Below are positions 18,219 to 27,150 of a stretch of DNA of 64,000 nucleotides, in pieces. The notes beneath the pieces were generated by a model, which searched no databases, was not told the origin of the DNA, and was given only the letters and a program-made list of their open reading frames with translations. Where the stretch lies: positions 43,037-107,036 of the forward strand of contig NZ_JACLHY010000018.1 of NCBI RefSeq assembly GCF_014397245.1. The letters run 5' to 3'. The stretch's first letter is position 1. Each line of letters starts with the position of its first letter. The DNA is from Arenibacter arenosicollis. Lineage in GTDB: Bacteria; Bacteroidota; Bacteroidia; Flavobacteriales; Flavobacteriaceae. The translations under genes were made by a program, and so were the position numbers.

Positions 18219-20819
18219 TTATTTTGCTAGTTCACTTTCATTTCTAAAAACTAGCTGGTCATCAAAGGAGTCTATGAGTATAATTCCACCTGATTGAATT
18301 TTACCGCTTAGCAACTCTTTGGAAATATTGTTCAATACTTCTTTCTGAATCACCCTTTTTATGGGGCGTGCGCCATATTGGGGGTCGTAACCTTTGTTGG
18401 CCAAATATGCAATAGCCTCATCCGTTGCATCGATTGTAATATTCTGCTTGGCAACCAATTTTTTCAACTGATCGAGTTGCAGGACCACTATCTTGCTTAT
18501 GTCTTTTTTACTTAAAGGGGTAAACATGATAATGTCGTCTATACGGTTTAGGAACTCTGGCCGTATGGTTTTACGCAATAACCCAAGCACTTCCACCCTT
18601 GCGGCTTCTGCGGCGCTATAGATGTCTTTATTGTTCTCAAATTTTTCCTGTATAATATGGCTTCCCATATTACTGGTCATGATAATTATGGTATTCTTAA
18701 AATCAGCTACCCGGCCTTTATTGTCTGTTAATCTTCCTTCGTCCAATACCTGAAGTAATATATTAAAGGTATCTGGATGTGCTTTTTCAATTTCATCAAG
18801 TAGCACCACGGAATAAGGCCTTCTACGCACAGCTTCTGTCAATTGTCCGCCTTCGTCATATCCTACGTATCCTGGAGGCGCGCCTACCAATCTACTTACG
18901 GCATGTCGTTCTTGATATTCGCTCATGTCTATTCGCGTCATGGCATTTTCGTCATCAAAAAGATAGGCGGCCAATGTTTTGGCCAATTCTGTTTTTCCTA
19001 CCCCGGTAGTTCCTAGGAACAGGAAGGATCCAATGGGTCTTTTGCTGTCCTGTAATCCGGCCCGGCTTCTTCGTATGGCGTCGGAAACCGCCTGTATTGC
19101 TTCTTCCTGACCTACTACTCTTTTATGGAGCACGTCTTCCAGTTGTAATAGCTTTTCCCGTTCACTTTGGAGCATTTTGGTGACTGGGATACCAGTCCAT
19201 TTGGCTACCACTTCGGCTATATCTTCATTGGTGACCTCTTCCTTGATCAAGGTTTCACCAAGTTGTTGTTCTTCCAGTTCGCTTTCAAGCTTTTCCAATC
19301 GCTCTTGGGCTTCCTTAATTTTGCCATACCTAATCTCGGCGACTTTTCCATAATCCCCGTTACGTTCGGCCCTTTCGGCATCCAACTTAAAGTTTTCAAT
19401 GTCGTTCTTTGTTTTTTGAATATCGTCCACTACAGTTTTTTCACTTTCCCATTTGGCAAAGATTTCATTTCGATCCTCCTTTACATTGGCAAGGTCAATG
19501 TTCAAGGCTTTTAGTTTAGAGGTGTCGTTCTCTCGTTTTATGGCTTCAATTTCAATCTCCAACTGCATTATTTTGCGGTCTAAAACATCGAGTTCTTCGG
19601 GCTTGGAATTAATTTCCATTCTAAGCTTGGAAGCGGCTTCGTCCATTAGGTCAATTGCCTTGTCCGGCAAAAACCTATTGGTGATATAGCGTTGCGATAA
19701 TTCTACCGCAGCAATTACGGCTTCGTCCTTAATTCTCACCTTGTGGTGTGCCTCGTACTTTTCTTTTATTCCTCTAAGAATGGAGATTGCACTTTCGGTA
19801 TCCGGTTCATCCACTATAATTTTCTGAAACCTTCGCTCCAAGGCCTTGTCCTTCTCAAAATATTTTTGATACTCGTCCAGGGTGGTGGCTCCAATGGCAC
19901 GCAGCTCTCCACGAGCCAAAGCTGGCTTTAATATGTTGGCTGCATCCATGGCGCCCTGACCTCCTCCAGCACCTACAAGTGTGTGGATTTCATCAATAAA
20001 AAGGATAATATTTCCGTCCGAAGAGGTTACTTCCTTGATAACTGCTTTTAAGCGTTCTTCAAATTCCCCTTTGTATTTGGCACCCGCAATAAGAGCGCCC
20101 ATATCCAATGAAAATATTACCTTATCCTTAAGGTTCTCGGGAATGTCGCCCTGAACAATTCTGTGGGCCAAACCTTCTGCAATAGCTGTTTTACCCACTC
20201 CTGGTTCACCTACCAGCATGGGGTTATTTTTTGTTCTTCGGGACAGAATTTGTAATACCCTTCTTATTTCCTCGTCCCTACCAATAACAGGGTCCAATTT
20301 TCCGCTATCGGCAAGTTCATTGAGATTTCGGGCATATTTGTTTAAAGAATTGTAGGTGTCCTCTGCACTCTGTGAAGTTACCTTCCCGCCCTTTCTCAAT
20401 TCGTTAATAGCAGCTTTGAAGTCCTTTTCGGTAACTCCTTGGTCTTTAAGAATATGGGCTATTTTACTTTTGGATTTGAAAATGGCCAATAATAAATGTT
20501 CAATGGAAACATATTCGTCCTCCATTTTTTTTGCAATAATACTGGCTTCGGTCAATGTTTTATTAGCCTCCCGTGAAAGCATAATTTCTCCACCGGAAAC
20601 CTTGGGGAAGCTTTCCAGTTCTTTTTCCAAAATTTGGTTTAATAAGGTGGTGTTGACATTGAGTTTTTTGAGTATAAAAGGGAGCACATTTTCCTCAACT
20701 TCGGAAATGGCCTTAAAAATATGTTCGTTCTCAATTTGTTGATGACCCAACCCTTGCGCCATCTGCTGCGCATGTTGTATGGCCTCCTGAGATTTTATGG
20801 TGAAGTTATTGAAATTCAT
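18219..20819 (-). CDS. clpB: ATP-dependent chaperone ClpB
   Basis: Cytosolic AAA+ disaggregase that works with DnaK to rescue aggregated proteins. The order is: Clp N-domain (residues 1-145), first AAA+ module with Walker A GEPGVGKT (about 206-213) and Walker [11 protein letters not shown], a coiled-coil middle domain (about 400-530, [13 protein letters not shown]...), and second AAA+ module with GTTGVGKTE and [11 protein letters not shown]. The 866-residue length and the middle domain separate it from ClpA and ClpC. It is a single gene with its own terminator. It is divergent from ytxJ, with an inverted repeat between them that could regulate it. Confidence 0.97.
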   Translation of the reverse strand: MNFNNFTIKSQEAIQHAQQMAQGLGHQQIENEHIFKAISEVEENVLPFILKKLNVNTTLLNQILEKELESFPKVSGGEIMLSREANKTLTEASIIAKKMEDEYVSIEHLLLAIFKSKSKIAHILKDQGVTEKDFKAAINELRKGGKVTSQSAEDTYNSLNKYARNLNELADSGKLDPVIGRDEEIRRVLQILSRRTKNNPMLVGEPGVGKTAIAEGLAHRIVQGDIPENLKDKVIFSLDMGALIAGAKYKGEFEERLKAVIKEVTSSDGNIILFIDEIHTLVGAGGGQGAMDAANILKPALARGELRAIGATTLDEYQKYFEKDKALERRFQKIIVDEPDTESAISILRGIKEKYEAHHKVRIKDEAVIAAVELSQRYITNRFLPDKAIDLMDEAASKLRMEINSKPEELDVLDRKIMQLEIEIEAIKRENDTSKLKALNIDLANVKEDRNEIFAKWESEKTVVDDIQKTKNDIENFKLDAERAERNGDYGKVAEIRYGKIKEAQERLEKLESELEEQQLGETLIKEEVTNEDIAEVVAKWTGIPVTKMLQSEREKLLQLEDVLHKRVVGQEEAIQAVSDAIRRSRAGLQDSKRPIGSFLFLGTTGVGKTELAKTLAAYLFDDENAMTRIDMSEYQERHAVSRLVGAPPGYVGYDEGGQLTEAVRRRPYSVVLLDEIEKAHPDTFNILLQVLDEGRLTDNKGRVADFKNTIIIMTSNMGSHIIQEKFENNKDIYSAAEAARVEVLGLLRKTIRPEFLNRIDDIIMFTPLSKKDISKIVVLQLDQLKKLVAKQNITIDATDEAIAYLANKGYDPQYGARPIKRVIQKEVLNNISKELLSGKIQSGGIILIDSFDDQLVFRNESELAK

Positions 20820-20899
20820 ATAGTTGTTTTTTTTGCGTTATTGTTTACTTTTGAAGTATTAAAGGCAACAACCTTACCACTGTTTTTAGCAGGACAAAA

Positions 20900-20928
20900 T
20901 GTCGCTTATTTTCGAAAAACGAGCGACA
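20900..20928. promoter_or_regulatory. Inverted repeat in the clpB/ytxJ intergenic region
   Basis: TGTCGCT (20900-20906) and AGCGACA (20922-20928) are perfect inverted arms. They enclose a small palindrome TTTTCGAAAA at 20909-20918. The element lies 80 nt before clpB and 55 nt before ytxJ. An operator is plausible; no known heat-shock element (such as CIRCE) is recognised. Confidence 0.45.
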
Positions 20929-20983
20929 ATAAGGCAGTATGTAATTTTTGAAGCCTTGTACGACTTAATATTAAAATTACGAA

Positions 20984-21379
20984 ATGGGAATTCTTAATAC
21001 GCTATTTGGGAAAGAAAATAATAGAGAAAAAAAAGAAGCCAAGGTGGCGCCGTGGATTCCATTGGCCTCAGTAGAACAGTTAGAGGAAATAAAGGAAAAA
21101 TCCAAAGTGAAACCTCAGGCTATATTTAAGCACTCCACAACCTGTGGAATTAGTAGAATGGTCATGAATAGGTTCAATGAAGCTTATGACATACCTGCAA
21201 ACAGTTTGGATCTACACTACCTCGATCTGCACAATTACAGGTCGGTTTCCAATGAAGCCAGTAGTATTTTTGGTGTTATTCATGAATCACCGCAGCTACT
21301 TGTGATTAAAAACGGAGAGGTAGTAGCACATGAATCCCATGGGGCCATTACACAGTTGGATATAAAAAAATACATCTAG
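20984..21379 (+). CDS. ytxJ: YtxJ, bacillithiol-system redox protein
   Basis: A thioredoxin-fold monothiol protein thought to act as a bacilliredoxin-like reductase in organisms using bacillithiol. The single active-site cysteine is C54 in KHSTTCGISRM. The ESPQLLVIKNGEVV segment supplies the cis-proline loop. The length is 131 residues with a lysine-rich N-terminus. It is divergent from clpB, which suggests joint stress control, though this is inference. No bacillithiol synthesis gene is in the window. Confidence 0.85.
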   Translation: MGILNTLFGKENNREKKEAKVAPWIPLASVEQLEEIKEKSKVKPQAIFKHSTTCGISRMVMNRFNEAYDIPANSLDLHYLDLHNYRSVSNEASSIFGVIHESPQLLVIKNGEVVAHESHGAITQLDIKKYI

Positions 21380-21456
21380 TATTAAAGAATATTCTTTCTT
21401 TAAACCAAATGTATTTTTCAAATTGGGGCTAAAAAATAAGTAAGACCTATAAAGGT

Positions 21457-22644
21457 TTAATTGAATCTATGTCTGGTGACTATGCCTTTTAATTTGGCTT
21501 TTAAATCCTCTCCTGCATCATAAACCATTTGTTCATTACTGGGGAATGGAACAGCCGATAATTGTAGCAATGGAACCATATCCTCTTCAAGAGCACTTGT
21601 ATCGCCATTGTGTTTGGCGTAAACGTGGTTAAAGATAAATTGACTGGCCAAAGGATAGGAATTAATTTGTTGTTGATTTTGTAAATCCAAAAAACTAACA
21701 TTTCCAACCACTTCAACCGACTTCTGTTGGGTAAATTGATAAAAATTACATTTTACGGTTTTAAATTTATCAACTTTTATTTTATTGCCCAAACTGTCCT
21801 TCAAAACCTCTCCTTGAGGGTTTGTGGCGTATTTGTAACCATCCTTGATCTGTTTTTCCTTAGAGATTTGTTTTTCAGTAATCTGTTCAGGACTAATATT
21901 TATATTCCTAAAAGCCACCTGCATCTCGTAGTCATACTTAATATTTTTCAAGGCATTGGTATGATAAACGGTCCATAGATCGTTTAATCCGTAAGTATTA
22001 AAATTGAGTAGTTCCTCCTCCAAACGATTTGGGACTATTTGTTCAGAATCGTTGATCATAATTACCTGAACATAATCCAGGCCTTTGTTGTGGGCCTCTT
22101 CCAATTTAAGTTCGGTATCCTTGTAATTAGGGCTTAACTGACTTAAATAGGTAAATTGCTCAAAAGCTTTTCTAAAATCTTCTTTGTAGTTGCCATTGTT
22201 TAATAGGGCGGTGGCATTGTTGTATAGATATTCGGATAATTGGCGTTTCGACTTTAGTATCTCCTCATCATAATCTTTAAACGCAAACCTGGCATTCCTA
22301 TTTTCATCATACAATTGTAAAGGCAATAAAGGTTTTATGCGTTCCTGAATTGATTTTAGGTTCTGATAGCTATTAAAAATCACCTCATGGTTTGCTGGAT
22401 TGTTATCCTTCTTTAAGAATGCAATCTCCTGAAGCTCACGTTCGGTATTTTTTTTGTAGGCCTCCTCCAGCAATTGAATGTAGGGCTGGTTGGACTTCTT
22501 TGTCTTATTTTCGGCAATGTTTTTTAATGCACTATTTATGGCATTGCCATAGTTGCCCGTATTTAGGGCTTCCTGTGTTTTTTTAACCCCTCCGCAAGAG
22601 ATAAAAATAAACATCATAAGTGATGCAAGTAATGATTGTTTCAT
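21457..22644 (-). CDS. Lipoprotein with helical (TPR-like) N-terminal part
   Basis: An unrecognised envelope lipoprotein of 395 residues. The lipobox is IFISC near residue 17, using the ATG at 22644 (an upstream start at 22680 would place 12 residues before the signal peptide). The mature N-terminal half is helical with spaced segments such as ALNTGNYGNAINSALKNIAEN and YLYNNATALLNNGNYKEDFRKAFEQF that resemble degenerate TPR units. The C-terminal half appears beta-rich. Function unknown; fumarylacetoacetase upstream on the same strand is probably unrelated. Confidence 0.7.
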   Translation of the reverse strand: MKQSLLASLMMFIFISCGGVKKTQEALNTGNYGNAINSALKNIAENKTKKSNQPYIQLLEEAYKKNTERELQEIAFLKKDNNPANHEVIFNSYQNLKSIQERIKPLLPLQLYDENRNARFAFKDYDEEILKSKRQLSEYLYNNATALLNNGNYKEDFRKAFEQFTYLSQLSPNYKDTELKLEEAHNKGLDYVQVIMINDSEQIVPNRLEEELLNFNTYGLNDLWTVYHTNALKNIKYDYEMQVAFRNINISPEQITEKQISKEKQIKDGYKYATNPQGEVLKDSLGNKIKVDKFKTVKCNFYQFTQQKSVEVVGNVSFLDLQNQQQINSYPLASQFIFNHVYAKHNGDTSALEEDMVPLLQLSAVPFPSNEQMVYDAGEDLKAKLKGIVTRHRFN

Positions 22645-22758
22645 AACGTTTGGTTTAAAAATATTATGGACATAGTTCAATAGCTATGCCAAAAATAGTT
22701 CTATACCCAAACGTGAAACTATACGGTATCGTACAAACAGGGGTAATTTTTTTAAATC

Positions 22759-24048
22759 CTATTTTTTCTTTTGTTGAAAAACAGGCAATAATTTGGTGGT
22801 AACTTCCCCAAAACCAATACGCACATTATCCTTTTGGCTGTATCCTGAAATGGTCACGGTATCATAGTCTTCAATGAATTTTCTTGTTGATCCGTCTTCC
22901 AGGGTCAAGGGTTTTTCCCCGCGCCAAGTAAGCTCCAACATGGAACCATAAGTATCAGGGGTTGGACCAGAAATGGTTCCACTGCCCATCATGTCGCCAC
23001 TATTTACTTTGCAACCATTTATGGTATGATGGGCCAGTTGTTGCGCCATGGTCCAATACATATATTTAAAGTTAGACCTGGTGACTGTGGTGGTTTTGCC
23101 CCCTTCTGGTTTTATGGAAACTTCTAAATTAATGTCGAATCCTTTTTTTCCTGATTGTTGTAAATAGGGCAGGGGTTTAGGGGTTTGTACAGGACTGCCC
23201 ACTCTAAATGGTTCAAGAGCATCCAAGGTAACTATCCAAGGGGATATGGATGATGCAAAATTTTTGGCAAGGAAAGGGCCTAATGGTACGTATTCCCATT
23301 TTTGTATATCCCTAGCACTCCAATCATTAAAAAGTACCATACCAAAAATGTAATTCTCAGCTTCTTCGACTGGAATTGGCTCGCCCAAAACGTTGGCGTC
23401 CGTGGTTATAAAAGCCATTTCCAACTCAAAATCCACTAATTTGGAAGGTCCAAAAATAGGTTGGTCCGCCCCTGCAGGAAGGGTTTGCCCCATTGGCCTT
23501 CTTACAGAAGTGCCACTTGGTACAATAGAAGAACTTCTCCCGTGATATCCTACTGGAATATGCAACCAATTGGGAAGAAGGGCATTTTCTGGATCTCTGA
23601 ACATTTTACCAACATTGGTAGCGTGTTCCTTACTGGAATAAAAATCCGTATAGTCGCCAATTTGTACTGGCAGCTGCATTTCAATTTCGTCCATGGTAAA
23701 AAGAACAATACTCTTGTGGTCCTCATTATTCTTTAATTGGTCGTTATTGATATCGAAAATTTCGCTGATTCTGTTCCTTACCAAACGCCAGGTCTTTTTG
23801 CCGTCGGAGATAAAATCGTTAAGGGTATCCTGTAAAAAAATATCATCGGTCAGGGGAATATCCTTAAAATACCCCAGTTGATGTAATGCCCCCAAATCTA
23901 TGGCGTAATCACCAATTCTAGAGCCAATGGTGATTATGTCATCCCTAGTCAAGAAAACTCCAAAAGGAATATTCTGAATGGGAAAATCAGAATTAACGGG
24001 TACAGGTAACCATGTTTTTTTTTCTGGATGATTAGTTTTTAGTGGCAT
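22759..24048 (-). CDS. fahA: Fumarylacetoacetase
   Basis: It splits fumarylacetoacetate to fumarate and acetoacetate, the last step of tyrosine/phenylalanine breakdown via homogentisate. The N-terminal FAA domain precedes the catalytic C-terminal domain. Family stretches include GRSSSIVPSGTSVRRPMGQ, VDFELEMAFI with metal-binding glutamates, MVLFNDWSARDIQKWEYVPLGPFLAKNFA and GSGTISGPTPDTYGSMLEL. Length (429) matches the eukaryote-like Fah. Other genes of the pathway (homogentisate dioxygenase, HPPD) are not beside it. Confidence 0.95.
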   Translation of the reverse strand: MPLKTNHPEKKTWLPVPVNSDFPIQNIPFGVFLTRDDIITIGSRIGDYAIDLGALHQLGYFKDIPLTDDIFLQDTLNDFISDGKKTWRLVRNRISEIFDINNDQLKNNEDHKSIVLFTMDEIEMQLPVQIGDYTDFYSSKEHATNVGKMFRDPENALLPNWLHIPVGYHGRSSSIVPSGTSVRRPMGQTLPAGADQPIFGPSKLVDFELEMAFITTDANVLGEPIPVEEAENYIFGMVLFNDWSARDIQKWEYVPLGPFLAKNFASSISPWIVTLDALEPFRVGSPVQTPKPLPYLQQSGKKGFDINLEVSIKPEGGKTTTVTRSNFKYMYWTMAQQLAHHTINGCKVNSGDMMGSGTISGPTPDTYGSMLELTWRGEKPLTLEDGSTRKFIEDYDTVTISGYSQKDNVRIGFGEVTTKLLPVFQQKKK

Positions 24049-24125
24049 CTTCGAATTGTTAACTTGTGTTTAATAAATATCTTATCAAATATATTATTTT
24101 CTTCCAATTAACGCTCTGCAATTCG

Positions 24126-24133
24126 TATTTTTG
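24126..24133 (+). promoter_or_regulatory. -7 box upstream of glyA
   Basis: TATTTTTG fits TAnnTTTG and lies 26 nt before the glyA ATG. No clear -33 TTG is found. Confidence 0.5.
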
Positions 24134-24159
24134 CACATTATTTAATAGAATAATACAGT

Positions 24160-25434
24160 ATGCAACGCGACAATCAAATTTTTGAACTAATTGAGGCGGA
24201 AAAGGAACGCCAAATTGATGGAATTGAACTTATTGCTTCCGAAAATTTCACCAGTCCCCAAGTTATGGAGGCTGCTGGATCGGTATTGACCAACAAATAC
24301 GCCGAAGGGTATCCTGGAAAGCGCTATTATGGCGGTTGCGAAGTAGTAGACCAAATAGAGCAATTGGCTATAGATAGAGCTAAGCAATTATTTGGAGCGG
24401 CTTATGCCAATGTTCAGCCACATTCAGGTTCCCAAGCCAATGCTTCTGTTTATCACGCATGTTTAAAGCCTGGAGATACCATTCTTGGATTTGATTTGTC
24501 CCATGGTGGTCATTTAACCCACGGCTCTCCAGTAAATTTTTCAGGTAGATTGTATAACCCCGTATTTTATGGAGTTGATCAGGAAACAGGTGTTTTAAAC
24601 TACGATAAAATACAGGCCATAGCTACCAAAGAACAGCCTAAGCTCATTATTGCAGGGGCTTCTGCCTATTCCAGGGATATGGATTTTAAAAGATTTAGGG
24701 AAATTGCCGATAGTGTAGGTGCCATATTATTGGCCGATATATCCCACCCCGCTGGGCTTATAGCCAAGGGGATTTTGAACGATCCAATACCACATTGTCA
24801 TATTGTTACCACAACGACTCATAAGACATTGCGCGGACCAAGAGGAGGGCTTATTTTAATGGGTGAGGACTTTGACAATCCTTTTGGGGTTAAGTTGAAG
24901 AACGGTACGCTAAGAAAGATGTCGGCTCTATTGGATTTGGCAGTTTTTCCTGGTAATCAGGGTGGTCCTTTGGAGCACATCATTGCAGCAAAAGCAATAG
25001 CCTTCGGAGAAGCCTTGACCGATGAATTCTTGCATTATATGTTACAGGTTAAGAAAAATGCAGCAGCAATGGCCAGTGCATTTGTAGAAAAAGGATATAA
25101 TATTATTTCTGGAGGTACGGATAACCATATGATGCTTATCGACCTTAGAAATAAGAACATTACAGGTAAAGATGCCGAGAATGCCTTAGTAAAAGCGGAT
25201 ATTACCGCCAATAAGAATATGGTTCCTTTTGATGATAAATCACCTTTTGTTACTTCCGGTATCCGTTTTGGTACAGCGGCTGTTACTACTAGAGGTTTAA
25301 AGGAAGATCAAATGAAGACAATTGTCGGATTTATTGATCAGGTAATTATGAATCCAGAGGATGAAAAGATTATTGAAGAAGTTAGGGAAAATGTAAATGC
25401 CCTAATGCATTCAAGAGAATTATTCAACGCTTAA
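24160..25434 (+). CDS. glyA: Serine hydroxymethyltransferase
   Basis: PLP enzyme converting serine and tetrahydrofolate to glycine and methylene-THF, the main one-carbon source. The PLP lysine is K222 in [14 protein letters not shown]; other conserved parts are ELIASENF near the start, [14 protein letters not shown], and [11 protein letters not shown]. The 424 residues are full length. It is monocistronic, with a promoter box before it and a T-run hairpin after it. Confidence 0.97.
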   Translation: MQRDNQIFELIEAEKERQIDGIELIASENFTSPQVMEAAGSVLTNKYAEGYPGKRYYGGCEVVDQIEQLAIDRAKQLFGAAYANVQPHSGSQANASVYHACLKPGDTILGFDLSHGGHLTHGSPVNFSGRLYNPVFYGVDQETGVLNYDKIQAIATKEQPKLIIAGASAYSRDMDFKRFREIADSVGAILLADISHPAGLIAKGILNDPIPHCHIVTTTTHKTLRGPRGGLILMGEDFDNPFGVKLKNGTLRKMSALLDLAVFPGNQGGPLEHIIAAKAIAFGEALTDEFLHYMLQVKKNAAAMASAFVEKGYNIISGGTDNHMMLIDLRNKNITGKDAENALVKADITANKNMVPFDDKSPFVTSGIRFGTAAVTTRGLKEDQMKTIVGFIDQVIMNPEDEKIIEEVRENVNALMHSRELFNA

Positions 25435-25448
25435 TAAAGCTATAGATC

Positions 25449-25520
25449 GCTGTCCATGAGGTTTAATTAAAGTCTTGCTCACATTGTAAGATCTTAATGC
25501 TTTTTGGACAGCTTTTTTTT
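25449..25520 (+). terminator. Terminator-like long hairpin after glyA
   Basis: GCTGTCCA (25449-25456) pairs with TGGACAGC (25505-25512), directly followed by eight T. The 48-nt loop is long for a simple terminator, so additional inner structure may exist. Confidence 0.55.
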
Positions 25521-25534
25521 GTAGATCAATTATC

Positions 25535-26206
25535 CTATTCGCTTAGGATTTGTATATCTCCATATATAATAGTTTTGGTATTTAGGTCGTATATGGCCGC
25601 TTCTTCAGTTTGGTCATAATACATGCCCCAAAATCCAAAATAGTCATTTATGTTATTGTTGTCGGAAACAATATTCCTCATTTTGGTATCGCCCTCTAGG
25701 GTATCCTCCTCAAATACAGGTATAAACATTTCAAAAGGGGTCTCGTTTAATCCTTTTGTATAATATAGGTTATGTTTAACGAGTTCCGCAAAGATAGTTT
25801 CTGCTTGGTCGGCAATACTTTGATCGTATATTTTACTTATTAGAATAGTAGTATCCGTCAGGGAAATAGTCAACTCACTTATGTCTATGCATATAGTGTT
25901 CAGTTTTTTTAGTTCAAAATATGCCTGTAGGAACAAAAAGGTCTTTTTATGACTGGATTTTTTATGAGTTCCACGGTCGGATGCTATCTTGTTTAAATAA
26001 AACAATGATTCGTCCAAACTGAAGTTGCATTTAATATCTATGGTCAAATTTGCTGACTCTTTTTTCAGCCCGTAGTTACCAATACTAACTTCTGCATAAT
26101 AATTCTTTTCCAAACTTTTTCTAAAAGACTCCAAACCTATAATATGGTCGGTGCTTTTAACCCCAATGTTTGAATTATTGAAAAATTCGTTTCCTAACTT
26201 AGACAT
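25535..26206 (-). CDS. Unrecognised cytosolic protein in the signalling cluster
   Basis: I do not recognise this 223-residue protein. It has no signal peptide or membrane segment. It mixes alpha and beta segments with an acidic C-terminal part (VFEEDTLEGDTKMRN; FGFWGMYYDQTEEAAIYDLN). It is the last gene of a minus-strand group, 253 nt downstream of the response regulator gene. Its own promoter region contains a -7 box at 26237-26244 and two inverted-repeat elements, one of which is shared with the LytTR gene at 30 kb. That makes it a probable target of the same regulator. Any function would be a guess. Confidence 0.6.
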   Translation of the reverse strand: MSKLGNEFFNNSNIGVKSTDHIIGLESFRKSLEKNYYAEVSIGNYGLKKESANLTIDIKCNFSLDESLFYLNKIASDRGTHKKSSHKKTFLFLQAYFELKKLNTICIDISELTISLTDTTILISKIYDQSIADQAETIFAELVKHNLYYTKGLNETPFEMFIPVFEEDTLEGDTKMRNIVSDNNNINDYFGFWGMYYDQTEEAAIYDLNTKTIIYGDIQILSE

Positions 26207-26229
26207 CTCGAAATAAATTTATTGAAAAT

Positions 26230-26245
26230 CTAATTTCAAAATTAG
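26230..26245 (-). promoter_or_regulatory. -7 box within a palindrome, promoter of the 223-residue gene
   Basis: TAATTTTG on the minus strand (26237-26244) matches TAnnTTTG and starts 31 nt before the ATG. It lies inside the inverted repeat CTAATTT-CA-AAATTAG (26230-26245). There is no -33 TTG at the standard spacing, which suggests that an activator is needed. Confidence 0.5.
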
Positions 26246-26272
26246 CTTAATGCTTTGTCCTTAATTAAATTA

Positions 26273-26295
26273 AAACCTTAGAAAAAGTAAGGTTT
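26273..26295. promoter_or_regulatory. Inverted repeat element 1, shared with the LytTR promoter
   Basis: AAACCTTA and TAAGGTTT form perfect 8-bp arms around GAAAAAG. It sits 28 nt upstream of the -7 box, a position used by activators. A 20-of-23-base match lies upstream of the LytTR gene at 30862-30884. Confidence 0.6.
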
Positions 26296-26314
26296 CGATT
26301 CATTTAGGGTGTGT

Positions 26315-26333
26315 TCGTCGAAAAAGTAGACGA
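26315..26333. promoter_or_regulatory. Inverted repeat element 2
   Basis: TCGTC and GACGA flank GAAAAAGTA, the same central sequence as element 1 extended by two bases. It begins 20 nt from element 1, on the far side from the gene. Confidence 0.4.
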
Positions 26334-26459
26334 TGAATGGTAAAAGGGTGTAATGTGATAGGGAATGAAGGGAAATAAAGGTGTTTGATGGTGGTTTTTG
26401 GATTTTCCGAATTCTGAGTTAAAATAGCCCATTGAGTTCGTAGAAAGCTATAAATTCAA

Positions 26460-27128
26460 TTATAGAAATCCTCTGTTTCTAGCTTCATGGACCAAAGCTA
26501 AATCGTTTTGCTTTTCTACGCCAAAAATAACTTTAAGCTGTCTTTTTCTATTTTCGATCCCGGCGAGCGAAAGGTTTATAAAATCTACCATATCCTTGGT
26601 CCTTGTCCCAATGGATACGTGATACAGTATTTTTTTATCATTATCATCCAATAAAAGGTCATTGGATACTTTCTTTCTTATGGCCACCAATGCTTTTTGA
26701 CTATAATAGGGGGGTGAGGAAATTACACCTTTGACCATGGCAATGAGCGATTTTTCGTCAACTTCCGATTTTACCATATAGCCATCGGGATTTACGTTTT
26801 TCAAAATACTGTTGATCCTATAATTGTCGCTAAAGGAAGACATAAAGACTATTTTGGTGTCAGGAATAACTTTTCTTGCAAATATTCCCAGGTCTTCCCC
26901 GGAATAAGGTTCCTCCAAATGGGTTTCCGTTAATTGTACGTCCAACAATAAAAGGTCATATTTAAAAGATCTAGCGGAATCCTCTATTTTTTGCTTTCCC
27001 GTTTCAAAAGTATTGGCTGTTTCAACTTTGACTTGGAATTCTTCGAACTCTCCAGCCTCCAAAAGATATTTATAGCCAGTAGTGATCATTTCGTGATCAT
27101 CTATCGTTAAAATCCTTAAAGTTCTCAT
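26460..27128 (-). CDS. LuxR/NarL-type response regulator
   Basis: DNA-binding partner of the kinase immediately upstream (22-nt gap). The receiver domain has the acidic DDH at residues 10-12, phospho-acceptor D63 in LLLLDVQL, S98 region MSSFSD and the conserved Lys in YMVKSE. The C-terminal part (about 160-222) is a helix-turn-helix of the LuxR type but diverged: LDDNDKKILYHVSIGTRTKDM...LAGIENRKRQLKVIFGV replaces the usual TxREREVL opening. All phosphotransfer residues are present. It probably binds inverted repeats, as NarL-type regulators do; the elements upstream of the 223-residue gene and the LytTR gene are candidates. Confidence 0.88.
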   Translation of the reverse strand: MRTLRILTIDDHEMITTGYKYLLEAGEFEEFQVKVETANTFETGKQKIEDSARSFKYDLLLLDVQLTETHLEEPYSGEDLGIFARKVIPDTKIVFMSSFSDNYRINSILKNVNPDGYMVKSEVDEKSLIAMVKGVISSPPYYSQKALVAIRKKVSNDLLLDDNDKKILYHVSIGTRTKDMVDFINLSLAGIENRKRQLKVIFGVEKQNDLALVHEARNRGFL

Positions 27129-27150
27129 TCTATTTGCAATTAGTAATCTA

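Noticed and set aside
25449..25512. A riboswitch after glyA
   Set aside because: It lies downstream of the gene, not upstream, and shows no known aptamer core; a terminator explains the T run.
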